The notes under the pieces were generated by a model. It did no database searches. It was not told the DNA's origin and saw nothing but the letters and a program-made list of their open reading frames with translations. The translations under genes and the position numbers were made by a program. Of a stretch of DNA of 64,000 bases, positions 26,294-35,676 are shown in pieces. Position 1 is the first letter of the stretch, and every line of letters begins with the position of its first letter. The stretch comes from Streptomyces sp. M92 (GTDB taxonomy: Bacteria > Actinomycetota > Actinomycetes > Streptomycetales > Streptomycetaceae), in the NCBI RefSeq assembly GCF_028473745.1, contig NZ_CP101137.1:5642001-5706000 (forward strand), in the 5' to 3' direction.

Positions 26294-27912
26294 GCCGTAT
26301 ACCTGCCCCGTGTCGTTCCGTCCACGGCACTGAGGTGGCTGCCGCGCGGGGCGGTGATGGCCATGACGGCGATGTCGTCGTGACGACCGGCGTCGAGCCA
26401 CTGCGCGGTGATCATCTGGATCCGCTCCACGATCGCCGTGGCCGGCATGCCGACGCACTCCGCCGCCGCGCGCCGCAGGCGTTGCTCGCCGAACATGGTG
26501 TCACCCAGGGGGCCGCCCTTGGCTTCGGTGACACCGTCGGTGAACAGCAGGCAGGTCTCCCCGGGTGCTAGCCGTACGTGTGCGGTGCGGGCCGTGACGG
26601 CGGGCAGGACGCCGATCAGGGTTCCGTTGGTGTCGGCCTCCTCCACTGACCCGTCACTTCGCATGATCAACGGTGCGGGGTGGCCGGCCGCGGTGACGCG
26701 CAGCACCACATCGCGTTCCTCCCGGCGGACGGAGGCCAGCACCAGGGTCGCGAAGCGCGTGTGATGGCTGGTGCGCATCGCGTTGTTCAGCAAGCGCAGC
26801 ATCCTGGTGTGGTCGTCGGCCATGGGGAGCAGAGCGTGCAGGGTGTTGCGGATCTTGCCCGTGAGTACTGCGGCTTCCAGCCCCTTGCCTGCCACGTCTC
26901 CGAGTACGGCGAGGGTCTCGGGGAAGTCATCGCCGGGCGGGTGCACGTCGTAGAAGTCACCGCCGACGCGTTCTGTGTCCTTGCTCGGACGGTAAGCGCC
27001 CGCGAACTGCACTCCCTCCACCTGTCGCAGGGTGGGCGGCAGCAGTTCACGCATGAGGGTGTCGGAGATCGTGTTCTGCTCCGCGTAGAGACGGGCCGCG
27101 GACATCGCCGCGCCGGCCCGGGCGGCGAAGAGCCTCGCCACCACCTCTTCCCCTTCCGTGAAGGCGACCTTTCGCACCCGGCGCAGCAGTATCAGCGCAC
27201 CCGCCGGCACTCCGTGGCCAGGAAGCGGCGTGATGGCCAGTGATCCGACTTCTCCGAATCCCTCGGGTACGAGCCACCGCGGAGCAGCAGCCGGGTCTAT
27301 CCACTGCGAGGGGACAGGCGGGAAGCCCCGCAGCGCCTCGGTGAGTCCCGGCACGCTGTCCGGCGGTCCCGCGACAGTGCCGTAAGAGAGCCGACCGCGT
27401 TGGTCACAGACGACCATCGGCAGCTTGTTGGTCGCACTGGGGGCGATGACCAGCGCGGCGTCCGCCAGATACTCGGTGGCCAGGCGCGCCGTGACCTCCA
27501 TGCAGCGGTCCAGGTTCAGGGAGGCCAACAGCGCGGTGGAGGCCTGGTTCAGGAACTGTGTGCGCTCGCGTTCCGCTGCGAGTTCGACCAGGAGCGACTG
27601 GTGTTCGGTCTCGTCCACGAACCACCAGGCGACTGCCCCGGCCGTCAGGACGGACGGATGCGCGGAGAAGAACCGCTTGCCCACCGCGCCGCTCACCGAG
27701 ACAGGACGAGCGGCCCTCCCGGTGGCGGTGGCGAGCCACGAAGGGGACCGCAGCCGCCGACCGGGACGCGCGGTCGGCAAGAGCACCGAGGCGGCGTCGT
27801 TGAGTTCAGCGACGTACCCGTCCGCGCCTATGACCACCACCGGGTAGGGGGCGGTGGCAGCGCTCACCGCGCTGGCGGCACCGGTGCGGTGGCGGGCCGG
27901 GGAAGAAGTCAT
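26290..27912 (-). CDS. PAS-GAF-SpoIIE (PP2C-type) serine phosphatase
   Basis: About 540 residues from ATG 27912. Residues 20-120 resemble a PAS domain (YPVVVIGADGYVAELNDAAS). Residues about 130-300 form a GAF-like sensor (FLNQASTALLASLNLDRCME). The C-terminal 240 residues are a PP2C/SpoIIE phosphatase with metal-site motifs GGDFYDV, GDVAGKG, FTDGVTE and DDIAVM all intact. Such enzymes dephosphorylate STAS antagonists to free a sigma factor or another partner. Its coupled downstream genes encode a B12-binding protein and exactly such a STAS protein. The frame opens further upstream to 28008 and the start is not certain. Confidence 0.88.
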   Translation of the reverse strand: MTSSPARHRTGAASAVSAATAPYPVVVIGADGYVAELNDAASVLLPTARPGRRLRSPSWLATATGRAARPVSVSGAVGKRFFSAHPSVLTAGAVAWWFVDETEHQSLLVELAAERERTQFLNQASTALLASLNLDRCMEVTARLATEYLADAALVIAPSATNKLPMVVCDQRGRLSYGTVAGPPDSVPGLTEALRGFPPVPSQWIDPAAAPRWLVPEGFGEVGSLAITPLPGHGVPAGALILLRRVRKVAFTEGEEVVARLFAARAGAAMSAARLYAEQNTISDTLMRELLPPTLRQVEGVQFAGAYRPSKDTERVGGDFYDVHPPGDDFPETLAVLGDVAGKGLEAAVLTGKIRNTLHALLPMADDHTRMLRLLNNAMRTSHHTRFATLVLASVRREERDVVLRVTAAGHPAPLIMRSDGSVEEADTNGTLIGVLPAVTARTAHVRLAPGETCLLFTDGVTEAKGGPLGDTMFGEQRLRRAAAECVGMPATAIVERIQMITAQWLDAGRHDDIAVMAITAPRGSHLSAVDGTTRGRYTA

Positions 27913-28203
27913 GGAACGGGGCCCCTTCGCGTGGACCCTCACCTCACTCAGCGAAGAAAAGATGTCGAAAGACAACAGTCCCCCAGCACGGTGGTTCTGT
28001 GCAACCACCGAACTCTCCCGTGGCCGTCGGTACAGCCTGGCAAAGGACGACTATCCCTTGGTTTCCGGGAGTTGTGAGGTCGCTCGGCAGCTGCGAGAGC
28101 GCCAAGATTCACATTCTGCGCACATCCTCCTGCCGACCGAACCGTGCGGACGCCGTGCCGAGCGCGCCGGATGGATGACGGGAGCCGCACGCCCTGCCCG
28201 CAC
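27913..28203. other. Intergenic region between the two phosphatase genes
   Basis: About 290 bases that must hold the promoter of the SpoIIE/B12/STAS operon. No clear -10/-35 or palindrome was found by eye. Confidence 0.3.
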
Positions 28204-29364
28204 TCAACGCCCCAGCCAGTCCAGGCAGACCACCAGAGCATCGTCGTCCGAGGCCGACCGGCCGCGGTGGTCGGCCAGTTCCCTCAGGACGGCACGCGGT
28301 ACCTCGGCCGCGGGCAGCAGGCGTGTGGCCTGGATGGCCCGGGCCAGCGCCGCGTCTCCGTACGCCTCCCCCCGCGGGGAGGCCGTCCCGTAGACACCGT
28401 CGCTGACGAAGATCAGCCGATCACCGGGCTCGGCGTACAGCTCCTGTGACACGTAGTCGGTCTCGTCGAACATACCCAGGGGCAACTGCGCTTCGAGTTC
28501 GACGCGATCGACCACGCCGTCCCGCAGCCGCAGCATCCGCGGCGAGCCGGCGTCCACCACGGATACCCGCCCGGTGGCCAGTTCGAAGTCGAGCATCAGC
28601 ACCGACAGGTAGCACTGGCCCCGGTAGTGGGCGTAGAGCGCCTGGTCGGCGAGAACAGCCTGGTCGGCCAGGGGGAGCCCGGCCCGCCGTGCGTTGCGCA
28701 GGGCGCTGATGGCCAGGTTCGTCAGCACGGAGGCCTCTGTGCCCTCCCCCATTCCGTTGGTGACGTAGAGCATCAGGTGGTCCGCGGTGGCGGACCAGTC
28801 GAAGTTGTCACCAAAAATGGCGTACGCGGGCTCCAGTTGGGCACCCAGCTCGTACTCCGGCCGGGCGCAGGAGCGGCCGGGCAGCAACTGCCACTGCATC
28901 TCCGCGGCGAGCGTCAATCGGTCCCTGCGCCGCGCCTGCGTGTACACGTCCGTGTCGCGCTCCGCGACGACGACCTCGTGCGCGAGTACTTGGGCGACGT
29001 CCCCCAGCTCGGCCAGAACCGTTGCCGCCTGATCACCGTCGGGCAACGTCACCGACAGCACGCCGAGTCGGTCACCGCGCACCGTGACGGGCAGGTGCAG
29101 CCGAGCCATGCCGTCTCCGGCCCGCTCGACGAAGGGCTCCTGGGCGCCGAAGGCCCGACCGGCGGCACTGCTGTGCACCGAGATGGGCTCCATGGTGTGC
29201 GGCAGCACGGACACCGGCTGCAGTACGGTCAACCCATAGTCGGCCATCAGCAGTTCCACCGACTGCGCCCCGTAGTGTTCGGCCAGCACGCGTCGAACGG
29301 CGTCGAGCAACTGATGCGGCGCCGCCGTACGCAGAGCGCGCTCAGCGGCTACGAATCTGTTCAC
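28204..29364 (-). CDS. GAF-SpoIIE-like protein with altered metal site
   Basis: About 386 residues from GTG 29364, the best in-frame start available. The N-terminal 180 residues look like a GAF domain (LLDAVRRVLAEHYGAQSVEL, VTVRGDRLGVLSVTLPDGDQ). The C-terminal half has the PP2C/SpoIIE layout: FGDNFDWS, LYVTNGMGEGTEASVLT, FVSDGVYG, DDDALVV. In active SpoIIE phosphatases the second motif is D-x-x-G-x-G; here the Asp is Asn (VTNGMGEG). That may lower or abolish catalysis, making it a pseudophosphatase or binding protein. It is encoded beside the intact SpoIIE/B12/STAS operon, probably as a separate transcript, and divergent from a MarR regulator. Confidence 0.75.
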   Translation of the reverse strand: MNRFVAAERALRTAAPHQLLDAVRRVLAEHYGAQSVELLMADYGLTVLQPVSVLPHTMEPISVHSSAAGRAFGAQEPFVERAGDGMARLHLPVTVRGDRLGVLSVTLPDGDQAATVLAELGDVAQVLAHEVVVAERDTDVYTQARRRDRLTLAAEMQWQLLPGRSCARPEYELGAQLEPAYAIFGDNFDWSATADHLMLYVTNGMGEGTEASVLTNLAISALRNARRAGLPLADQAVLADQALYAHYRGQCYLSVLMLDFELATGRVSVVDAGSPRMLRLRDGVVDRVELEAQLPLGMFDETDYVSQELYAEPGDRLIFVSDGVYGTASPRGEAYGDAALARAIQATRLLPAAEVPRAVLRELADHRGRSASDDDALVVCLDWLGR

Positions 29365-29489
29365 GAGGATAGAAACACCAATCTTCTGCCGGGCCCGTAC
29401 GGGCCTCGCTCTCGGTACCTGGCTCGTTCGCCGGCTGTCCCGGTCGTCCGAGTGGTCTTCGCCCAGCTTCGCGCGCCTAGTACGCTGAC

Positions 29490-29996
29490 ATGCGTACCAG
29501 CGCCTGCGAGAGTGTGACCGTGACTGCTTCCCGTCCCCGCCCACAGCCCGACGAGGTCGCCCGGGTGACCTCCACGGCCGCGGAGTTGCTGGAAGTGCTC
29601 TGGGGCAGGGCCTCGACGGCGCCCGCTTCGGCGTCCCAGTTGCGCGTGCTGTTCATCCTCGAACACCATGAGGGCATCAACCTGCGCACGCTCGCCGACT
29701 CCCTCGCCTCCACGCCGCCGTCGACCAGCCGACTGTGCGACCGGCTACAGGCCTCCGGCTTCGTCGAACGCGCCGTCAGCGCCACCAGCCGACGCGAAGT
29801 ACGCCTGTATCTCAGTGAGCGGGGCCGCGCCTTCCTCGACGACCTGCGCGAGCGAAGGGAGCGGGAACTGCGAGCGGTTCTGGAACAGATGCCCGCAGCC
29901 AAACGGAGCGCCCTGCTGGCCGGCCTGGAGGCCTTCTGCGACACCGCGGCGAGCCGGATACACCATGACGCGGGCTGGGACGCCCACTCCGCATGA
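29490..29996 (+). CDS. MarR-family transcriptional regulator
   Basis: 168 residues. The winged helix reads LRVLFILEHHEGINLRTLAD, SLASTPPSTSRLCDRLQASG and FVERAVSATSRREVRLYLSE, with the conserved R-R before the wing strand. ATG 29490 is adopted, but GTG at 29514 is also possible. TAGTAC lies about 15 bases before the ATG and could be a -10 for a nearly leaderless transcript. It is divergent from the SpoIIE-like gene and may regulate it. Confidence 0.8.
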   Translation: MRTSACESVTVTASRPRPQPDEVARVTSTAAELLEVLWGRASTAPASASQLRVLFILEHHEGINLRTLADSLASTPPSTSRLCDRLQASGFVERAVSATSRREVRLYLSERGRAFLDDLRERRERELRAVLEQMPAAKRSALLAGLEAFCDTAASRIHHDAGWDAHSA

Positions 29997-30962
29997 TGCG
30001 ACAGATGGGCCCCGGCTCCTGCCGCCGGCCACGGTAACGCCGCCCGGCGGCCCACTGGCCAGTGGCCTTCCACTGGAGCATGACCGTTCCCTCCCGCGCG
30101 CATCCCCGCCACCGTCCCTTGCTGCCTGCCTGCCCCGGCTGCCTGGTGACAGCGGCGGTCCTCGGTAGGCACCTGCCTGACTACGTGTGCATCCGAATAC
30201 CCCGTATCACCACGTCAAACGGCCCTGTGGCCCGTATCTCCGTCCGGAGTGCTCAAGAGGGCCGTGCTGATCGTCCGTCCCGCTGTGGGTGTCCGTACTC
30301 GCTCGTACGCGTGCGTGCCACTGTCGCGCTCGCGCGCAACGCCCCACTGTTCAGGAGTAGTTCCCCGCGCTCCGGGCGTCGGCCGGCCCTGACCGCACGG
30401 CACGTGCTGTCGACCGAGCGCACGTCCGTGGAGGGACGTCGGTTCCCTCGTGCGGCAGGGGCCACCGCGGGCACCAGCCTCCACACTCCGCGCGCCCGCC
30501 CCTCCTTCCCCACCCCGTTGCGCTCCCGTCATCAGCTCGAACACGTCCTGCCGGCCGCCCGCCGCCTCGGCGCCCCCCTCCGAGCGGGTTCCGAACGGGG
30601 CCGTGGATGTATGCGTGTCGGGAGCACCACCGCCTCCGGTGCGTGGACCTGCCGTTCGAGCCAGGCGGCGACCGCGTTGGCCATCCAGCCGTCCGACGAG
30701 CAGCCGAGCAGCACGCACGGCCGCCCCCGCCTGCCCCCTGACCGCTTCGGCCCGGTGTTCCACGACCACCACCCCGGACGCAAGCAGCCGATGTGAGGCC
30801 GATTCACCGCCCTGAGCGACTTCACCCTCGACCGTCACGACCGTGCCACCCACCAGGAACGGGACAGCATGATCCGCCGCCACCTCATCCGGCGATCCCG
30901 CCCTGCCGGCGACCGGTGACCACGTGCCGTCGTCGACCGGGCGGGCGTCGTCTGATGCGGAA
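29997..30962. other. Gene-poor stretch
   Basis: About 965 bases. A long plus frame (30062-30796) and antisense frames are open, but their composition (Arg/Pro/Ser-rich, no motif, no ribosome-binding site) suggests chance. Segments such as minus-strand RLLASGVVVVEHRAEAVRGQ could be gene debris. Confidence 0.35.
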
Positions 30963-32192
30963 CTAGGCCGGCAAGGCGTGCAGGTTCTTGCCGTGCAGGG
31001 CGAAGACGTGCTTGCCGTCGGTGGCCACCAGCCACGCGTGATAGTCGCCGGACTCGTCATTGAACGTCCAGAGCAGGTCACCGCTCTTCGCGTCGACGGC
31101 GTGCACGCCGCCCCGCTTGTCGAGACGGGTGGCGCCGTAGAGGGTGCCACCCGCCTTGACGAACTGCTGCGGCTCCCGGACCCCCGCGTCCGCCAGGGCC
31201 GTGCTCCGCCAGATCTCCTTGCCGGTCTGCGGCTCAACGGCCCAGAGCGTCTTGCCGCCGTCCGCGACGTACAACTCGTCCTCCAGGACGGCCGGTGCCT
31301 GGAAGGAACCGTACTTCTCGGTCTCCAACGACCACTTCTCGCTGCCGTCGGAAAGGTTGAAGGCCTGCAGCTTCCGCCCCTGCGGGACGATCACCAGCTT
31401 CTGGTGGACGGCGAAGGAGTCCCAGTTCGTCCGCGTCGTCTTCCGCGTCCACACCTGGCGGCCCGTGGCGGTGTCGCGGACCGTGAGGTTCTTCTTGTAG
31501 TCCGTGTAGACGAGGTAGCGGCCCTGTACGGCGGCGCGCACTCCGTTCTGCTGAGTGCCGAGGTCCCGCTGCTCCTTCCACGCCACCTTGCCCGTGGTGC
31601 CGTTCAGGGCGGCGATCACGTTGGTGTGGGACGAGCCGTCGTCCTCCAGTATCTCGGCGATGACGTAGACCTGCTCCCGGTCCACCGCGACCGGCCTCGG
31701 CTGCCGGTACTCCGTTCCCAGGCGGCTGCGCCAGGTCTCCTTGCCCGTGGCCGGGTCGTACCCGGCCACGCTTCCGTCGTACTTGCCGCTGGCCAGGTAG
31801 AGGGTGCCGTTGCCGAGCAGGAGCGGCGCGCCGGGTATGGCGGCGTCCGCGAGCGACCACCGCTCCTCGCCGGTCTCCGCGTCGAGGGCGGCGAGTGGCT
31901 CCCCCGTCGCGATGACCACGCCGTCCGCGGCCACGAGTTCGTCGTTGTCCCCGTACGTCTGCGCCGAGGTCGACTCCGTCCACAATGCCTTGGGCCCCGC
32001 CCCGTCCTCGGCGGCCCCCGTGGACGGGGCGCGGCTTGCCCGGTCTGCCAAGTCCCCTCCGTCGGCCGTCTCCTCCTCACGACAGCCGGCGGCTCCCGCC
32101 CCCAACGCCGCCAGCGCGAGGCCGCCCCCGGCCAGCCGCAGCAGCAGCCGCCGGTCGGGCATCTCTTCCGCCGAGCGGTGATTGCATGACAT
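30963..32192 (-). CDS. PQQ-like beta-propeller lipoprotein
   Basis: 409 residues from ATG 32192, with GGGGG nine bases upstream. The signal peptide (RRLLLRLAGGGLALAALGAG) ends in the lipobox AAGC, so it is a membrane-anchored exported protein. The mature part consists of seven or so PQQ-type repeats, each with a W after G-x-x-x-W or similar (ETGEERWSL, TGKETWRS, TGKVAWKE, TGRQVWTR, GSEKWSL, TGKEIWRS, SGDLLWTF). It resembles BamB/PQQ-repeat scaffolds. No catalytic site is visible, so binding or assembly is more likely than enzymatic use of PQQ. It is divergent from a membrane protein. Confidence 0.85.
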   Translation of the reverse strand: MSCNHRSAEEMPDRRLLLRLAGGGLALAALGAGAAGCREEETADGGDLADRASRAPSTGAAEDGAGPKALWTESTSAQTYGDNDELVAADGVVIATGEPLAALDAETGEERWSLADAAIPGAPLLLGNGTLYLASGKYDGSVAGYDPATGKETWRSRLGTEYRQPRPVAVDREQVYVIAEILEDDGSSHTNVIAALNGTTGKVAWKEQRDLGTQQNGVRAAVQGRYLVYTDYKKNLTVRDTATGRQVWTRKTTRTNWDSFAVHQKLVIVPQGRKLQAFNLSDGSEKWSLETEKYGSFQAPAVLEDELYVADGGKTLWAVEPQTGKEIWRSTALADAGVREPQQFVKAGGTLYGATRLDKRGGVHAVDAKSGDLLWTFNDESGDYHAWLVATDGKHVFALHGKNLHALPA

Positions 32193-32376
32193 GTCGTTGT
32201 CCCCCGTGAGCCGTGTGAACAGTGCGAAGCGCAGCCCGCGATCGGTGCCGCGACCGGGCACGTTAACCGGTGCCGGGCGGGCACGGCGGCGGCAGTACCC
32301 GATGGGGACAGTGTCGTGAACCGATCGATACGTTGATCGCGTCGTACATGAGAACTACGGGGGGGGACGGACAGAC

Positions 32377-33465
32377 ATGCCCATGTACCGCGGTGGCGGC
32401 ATCAGCCCCTGGAAGCTGGTGCTCCTGGGACTGCCGCTGTTCCTGGCGGGCGTCGCGGTGCCCGCCGCCATGCTGCCCTCGGCGCTGGCGGACGAACGGG
32501 CCTACACCGAGGCCGCGCCGTGCCCGAGGCGAGCGACGGCTGCGGACGCCGACTGTCTGCTGTCCCGGCAGGCGTCTGTGGCCGCCAAGCACGTCACCGG
32601 CAACGGCGACAACAAGAAGTACTTCCTCGTCATCGGTTTCCCGGACGGCACGCAGGAGCGGGCACGGCTGAGGAAGGACAGCCATGGGAAGGTCGAGTCG
32701 GGCGAGCCGGTCACCGTCGTCTCCTGGCGCGACGAGATCCGCGAGATCACCACGCCCGACGACGAGCGGCTGACCACCTGGGCGTATCCGGTCGGCTCGT
32801 ACGTGCCCCTGCTGTTCGTGGCCGTGATCGGAACACCGTCGGGCGCTTCGATCCTGTGGATGGCCTACTGGTCGAGGCGGCTGCGGCGTGCCGGGCGCAG
32901 CCTCGTCTCCACCGGCCGGTGGCACACCTCGGTCCCGTTCGTGACGGCCGTGCTGTACGGCTTCTCGGCCATGATCGCGATCGCGGTCTCCCCGAGCTTC
33001 ACGGCCGCGGTCATCGCCGCGGGCGCGGTGGCCGTCGCCGCCGTCCCGCTCTCCGCCCTGGCCTGGCGCGGCCGGCGGAACACGGCCGAGGCGAAGGCGG
33101 CCAAGCTGCTGACCGCGACCGGGGTCGCCGTTCCGGTGGCAGAGACGGTGATTCCCGCGCGGGTGTCGGGCGACGTTCCGTACAGCCGTGTCGACTGCGA
33201 CCACCTGGTCCTCACCCCCGGCGGCCTGGCGGTCACACCCGATGCGCGGGGGGTGAGCTGGCGCCTTCCCCTGCCCGGGTCCCTGGCCTTCGTCCGCCTG
33301 CACCGCGCGGAGTCGGTCGGCCGTGCCCACGTCCGGGGTGTGTCGCGACCGCTGCTGGTGGAGTGCCGCGACGGCGGCCGCGAAGTGCTGCTCACGGCGG
33401 ACCGCGAGCATGTGCCGTGGATCCTGGGCGCGCTGCGGCCACAGCCCCGGGGCTCGGTGTGGTAA
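32377..33465 (+). CDS. Hypothetical membrane protein
   Basis: 362 residues with a helix at about 14-36 (LVLLGLPLFLAGVAVPAAML), an extracytoplasmic segment of about 100 residues with cysteines (APCPRR, DADCLL), then helices near 140-165 and two more near 190-225. A cytoplasmic domain of about 130 residues follows (VDCDHLVLTPGGLAVTPDAR and onward). The family is not recognised. An ECF sigma gene follows in the same direction after about 85 bases, so they may be linked. Confidence 0.65.
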   Translation: MPMYRGGGISPWKLVLLGLPLFLAGVAVPAAMLPSALADERAYTEAAPCPRRATAADADCLLSRQASVAAKHVTGNGDNKKYFLVIGFPDGTQERARLRKDSHGKVESGEPVTVVSWRDEIREITTPDDERLTTWAYPVGSYVPLLFVAVIGTPSGASILWMAYWSRRLRRAGRSLVSTGRWHTSVPFVTAVLYGFSAMIAIAVSPSFTAAVIAAGAVAVAAVPLSALAWRGRRNTAEAKAAKLLTATGVAVPVAETVIPARVSGDVPYSRVDCDHLVLTPGGLAVTPDARGVSWRLPLPGSLAFVRLHRAESVGRAHVRGVSRPLLVECRDGGREVLLTADREHVPWILGALRPQPRGSVW

Positions 33466-33549
33466 CGGATCTTGCACCCGCGCCGCACCGGGTGGCACTG
33501 TGCACGTGCTTGAAGGACGTAAGGCCACCAGGAACTGCGGGTGCGGGGG

Positions 33550-34086
33550 ATGGACGAAGAGGCGTTCGACGCCTTTTATGCCGGGAGCGTGGGGCGGCTC
33601 ATCGGCCAGCTGTACGCCATGACCGGCGACCGGGCCGAGGCGCAGGACGTGGTCCAGGAAGCCTTCGTCCGGGCCTGGGAGCACCGGCACCGGCTGGACG
33701 CGGACGGTGCCCCGGAGGCATGGGTGCGCACCGTGGCCTGGCGTCTCGCGGTCAGCCGGTGGCGGCGGGTGCGCACCGCGCTCTCCTTCGCCCGGCGCCA
33801 GGGGCCGCCCCCGAACGTACCGCCGCCGGACACTCACCACGTGCTGCTGGTGCAGGCGCTGCGGCAGCTCCCCGCGGCGCAGCGGAGAGCCATCGTGCTG
33901 CACCACTTGTGTGATCTGGAGGTGAAGCAGGTGGCCGCGGAGACGAACTGTCCCGTCGGTACCATCAAGGCACAGCTGAGCCGGGGCCGGGCCGCTCTGG
34001 CGGGGATTCTCGCCGACACCGACCTGGACCCACGGGCGGGCCGGGTGTCGGAAACGGGCCGGGTGTCGGAGGTGGAGCATGGCTGA
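33550..34086 (+). CDS. ECF sigma factor (SigE-family type)
   Basis: 178 residues. Region 2 includes LIGQLYAMTGDRAEAQDVVQ and EAFVRAWEHR; region 4 includes LRQLPAAQRRAIVLHHLCDL and VAAETNCPVGTIKAQLSRG. A GTG three codons upstream (33541) is an alternative start. The stop overlaps the next gene by 8 bases (ATG inside, TGA at 34084-34086), implying coupling with a membrane protein that probably serves as its partner or anti-sigma factor. Confidence 0.88.
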   Translation: MDEEAFDAFYAGSVGRLIGQLYAMTGDRAEAQDVVQEAFVRAWEHRHRLDADGAPEAWVRTVAWRLAVSRWRRVRTALSFARRQGPPPNVPPPDTHHVLLVQALRQLPAAQRRAIVLHHLCDLEVKQVAAETNCPVGTIKAQLSRGRAALAGILADTDLDPRAGRVSETGRVSEVEHG

Positions 34087-34627
34087 CGGAACCGGCTTGG
34101 ACGAACGCCTCGCCGATCTCGCCGCCGAGGGACGGCGGTTCGCGGTGCCGCCGGCGGCGGAACAGATCCGGGCCCGCGGGGAGCGGCGTCGGCGCCGCAA
34201 GCGGGTGGCCCAGGTGTCGGGCGGCGCGCTGCTGGCTGTCGCCGTCGTGTCGGGGGGCCTGTGGCTGGCCCTGCCCGGCTCCGGAACGGCACCGCCCGCC
34301 GCGCACCCCTCGCCCAGCTCTTCCGGGTTCGTGCCTCCGACACCGGCCCCGGGTGAGGAGTACGCCAGCGAGATCGGCTACGTGTACGACGCCGTGCTGG
34401 CGGGAGACTCTGTCCGGGTCACCGTGAAGCCGCGCACCGGAGCGGTGCACACACTGACCCTCTCCCCGCAGCTCCCGGTCGAGGTCGAGCACGTCGCCGG
34501 TGGCGAGCCGGCGGACATGCGTCTGGGGGAGCTGGTGGACCGGCTCAGCGGCGGGCCTCGGTGGCAGTTCGCCGTCGACTACGACGGCGAGGGCCGGGTG
34601 CGGTCGCTGCGGGAGGCGTCCTGGTGA
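34079..34627 (+). CDS. Membrane protein, probable sigma-factor partner
   Basis: 182 residues, overlapping the sigma gene by 8 bases. The N-terminal 45 residues are charged and cytoplasmic (RLADLAAEGRRFAVPPAAEQ, IRARGERRRRRK). One transmembrane helix follows, VSGGALLAVAVVSGGLWLAL, then a Pro/Ser linker and an outside domain of about 100 residues. This arrangement is that of an anti-sigma factor or cognate membrane partner, though no zinc-finger HxxxCxxC is present. Confidence 0.7.
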   Translation: MADGTGLDERLADLAAEGRRFAVPPAAEQIRARGERRRRRKRVAQVSGGALLAVAVVSGGLWLALPGSGTAPPAAHPSPSSSGFVPPTPAPGEEYASEIGYVYDAVLAGDSVRVTVKPRTGAVHTLTLSPQLPVEVEHVAGGEPADMRLGELVDRLSGGPRWQFAVDYDGEGRVRSLREASW

Positions 34628-34750
34628 CCGGCGGGTGCGCTTCGGCGAGGGTGCCGGAAAAAAAGCGGACGGGGATGCAACCCGGAGGCCGGGGTGCGGC
34701 GTAGAGACCGTGTGACCCAACCGCACCGGCCTTTCAGGAGAGCGTTGACC

Positions 34751-35293
34751 ATGTCTGCCGCACACCGCCGCGCCACCACCCGCCTGCTCACCGCCGTCGC
34801 CCTCGGCACCCTCGTCCTGACCGGATGCGGCGAGAGCGGCAAGGAGTCCGGCGACCCCACCACACCGGTCGCCGCGACGACGAACGCGCAGCCGTCGGCC
34901 GGTAAGTCCCCCTCGGCCGAGACCTCCCCGTGGGCCGGCACCAAGCAGTTCGTCACCATCGACAGAGTCTGGACCGAGGAAGGGGTGACCCGTCTGTCGG
35001 TGCGGCCCGCCCAGAAGGAGGTCAACACCCAGTTCGACACATGGGTGGTCACCCCCGGCACGGGCGACTTCACCACGGTGACCCTGACCGGGGATGCCCG
35101 GGTCCTGCTGACCACCCCGGTCCGCGAGGAGGCCCCCGGAGCCAGCAGGGCCGAGCCGCTGCCCTCCTCACACGCCGAGTTCGTCACCCTGGTGAAGGGC
35201 CTCGACCCCGCCCTCGCCAAGGGCATCGGATACGACCTCAGCTTCGACGGTTCCGGTCAGGTGACCAAGGTCCAGTCCCTGTACAGGCCGTGA
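34751..35293 (+). CDS. Lipoprotein
   Basis: 180 residues with AGGAGAG before the ATG. The signal peptide RRATTRLLTAVALGTLVL ends in the lipobox LTGC. A Ser/Thr/Pro-rich linker follows, then a domain of about 120 residues with FVTIDRVWTEEGVTRLSVRP and TVTLTGDARVLLTTP. It sits 123 bases after the membrane-partner gene and shares its orientation, so it may be a third member of the sigma cluster. The family is not recognised. Confidence 0.65.
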   Translation: MSAAHRRATTRLLTAVALGTLVLTGCGESGKESGDPTTPVAATTNAQPSAGKSPSAETSPWAGTKQFVTIDRVWTEEGVTRLSVRPAQKEVNTQFDTWVVTPGTGDFTTVTLTGDARVLLTTPVREEAPGASRAEPLPSSHAEFVTLVKGLDPALAKGIGYDLSFDGSGQVTKVQSLYRP

Positions 35294-35676
35294 CGCGCGC
35301 CCCTTCCGCACGCCGCGCCTGCGGCGCGTGGGCGGGGAGGGCCGGGTACGCGAGGCGCGGGCGTGCCGAACCGACTGGCGCACGAGCTCTTCCCCGCCTC
35401 GCCCGCCAGTGCACAGCGTCCTGTTCACCACGCTCCGCGCCGTATCCTTCCTCGCTCGCGCTGCCTTGACGATCAGTGCCAAGCAAGCCACGCGCTCTTG
35501 ATCACCCATGCCAGGAAGAGCTGCTTCGGCACCGAACAGCCCGGGTCCGTGCCAACGTCGAGCCGTCGGGGTCCGGCATCCGGTCACCGGCGTACCCCCC
35601 AGGAACGCCCCACACCGCGCCGGGCGACCGACGCCCCGGCACATCGACAACACACCGACACCAGGAGTGCACGAAC
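35294..35676. other. Intergenic region with small palindrome
   Basis: CGCGCC (35314-35319) and GGCGCG (35323-35328) form a tight hairpin just after the lipoprotein stop, a weak terminator candidate. No gene is supported in the remaining bases. Confidence 0.35.
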
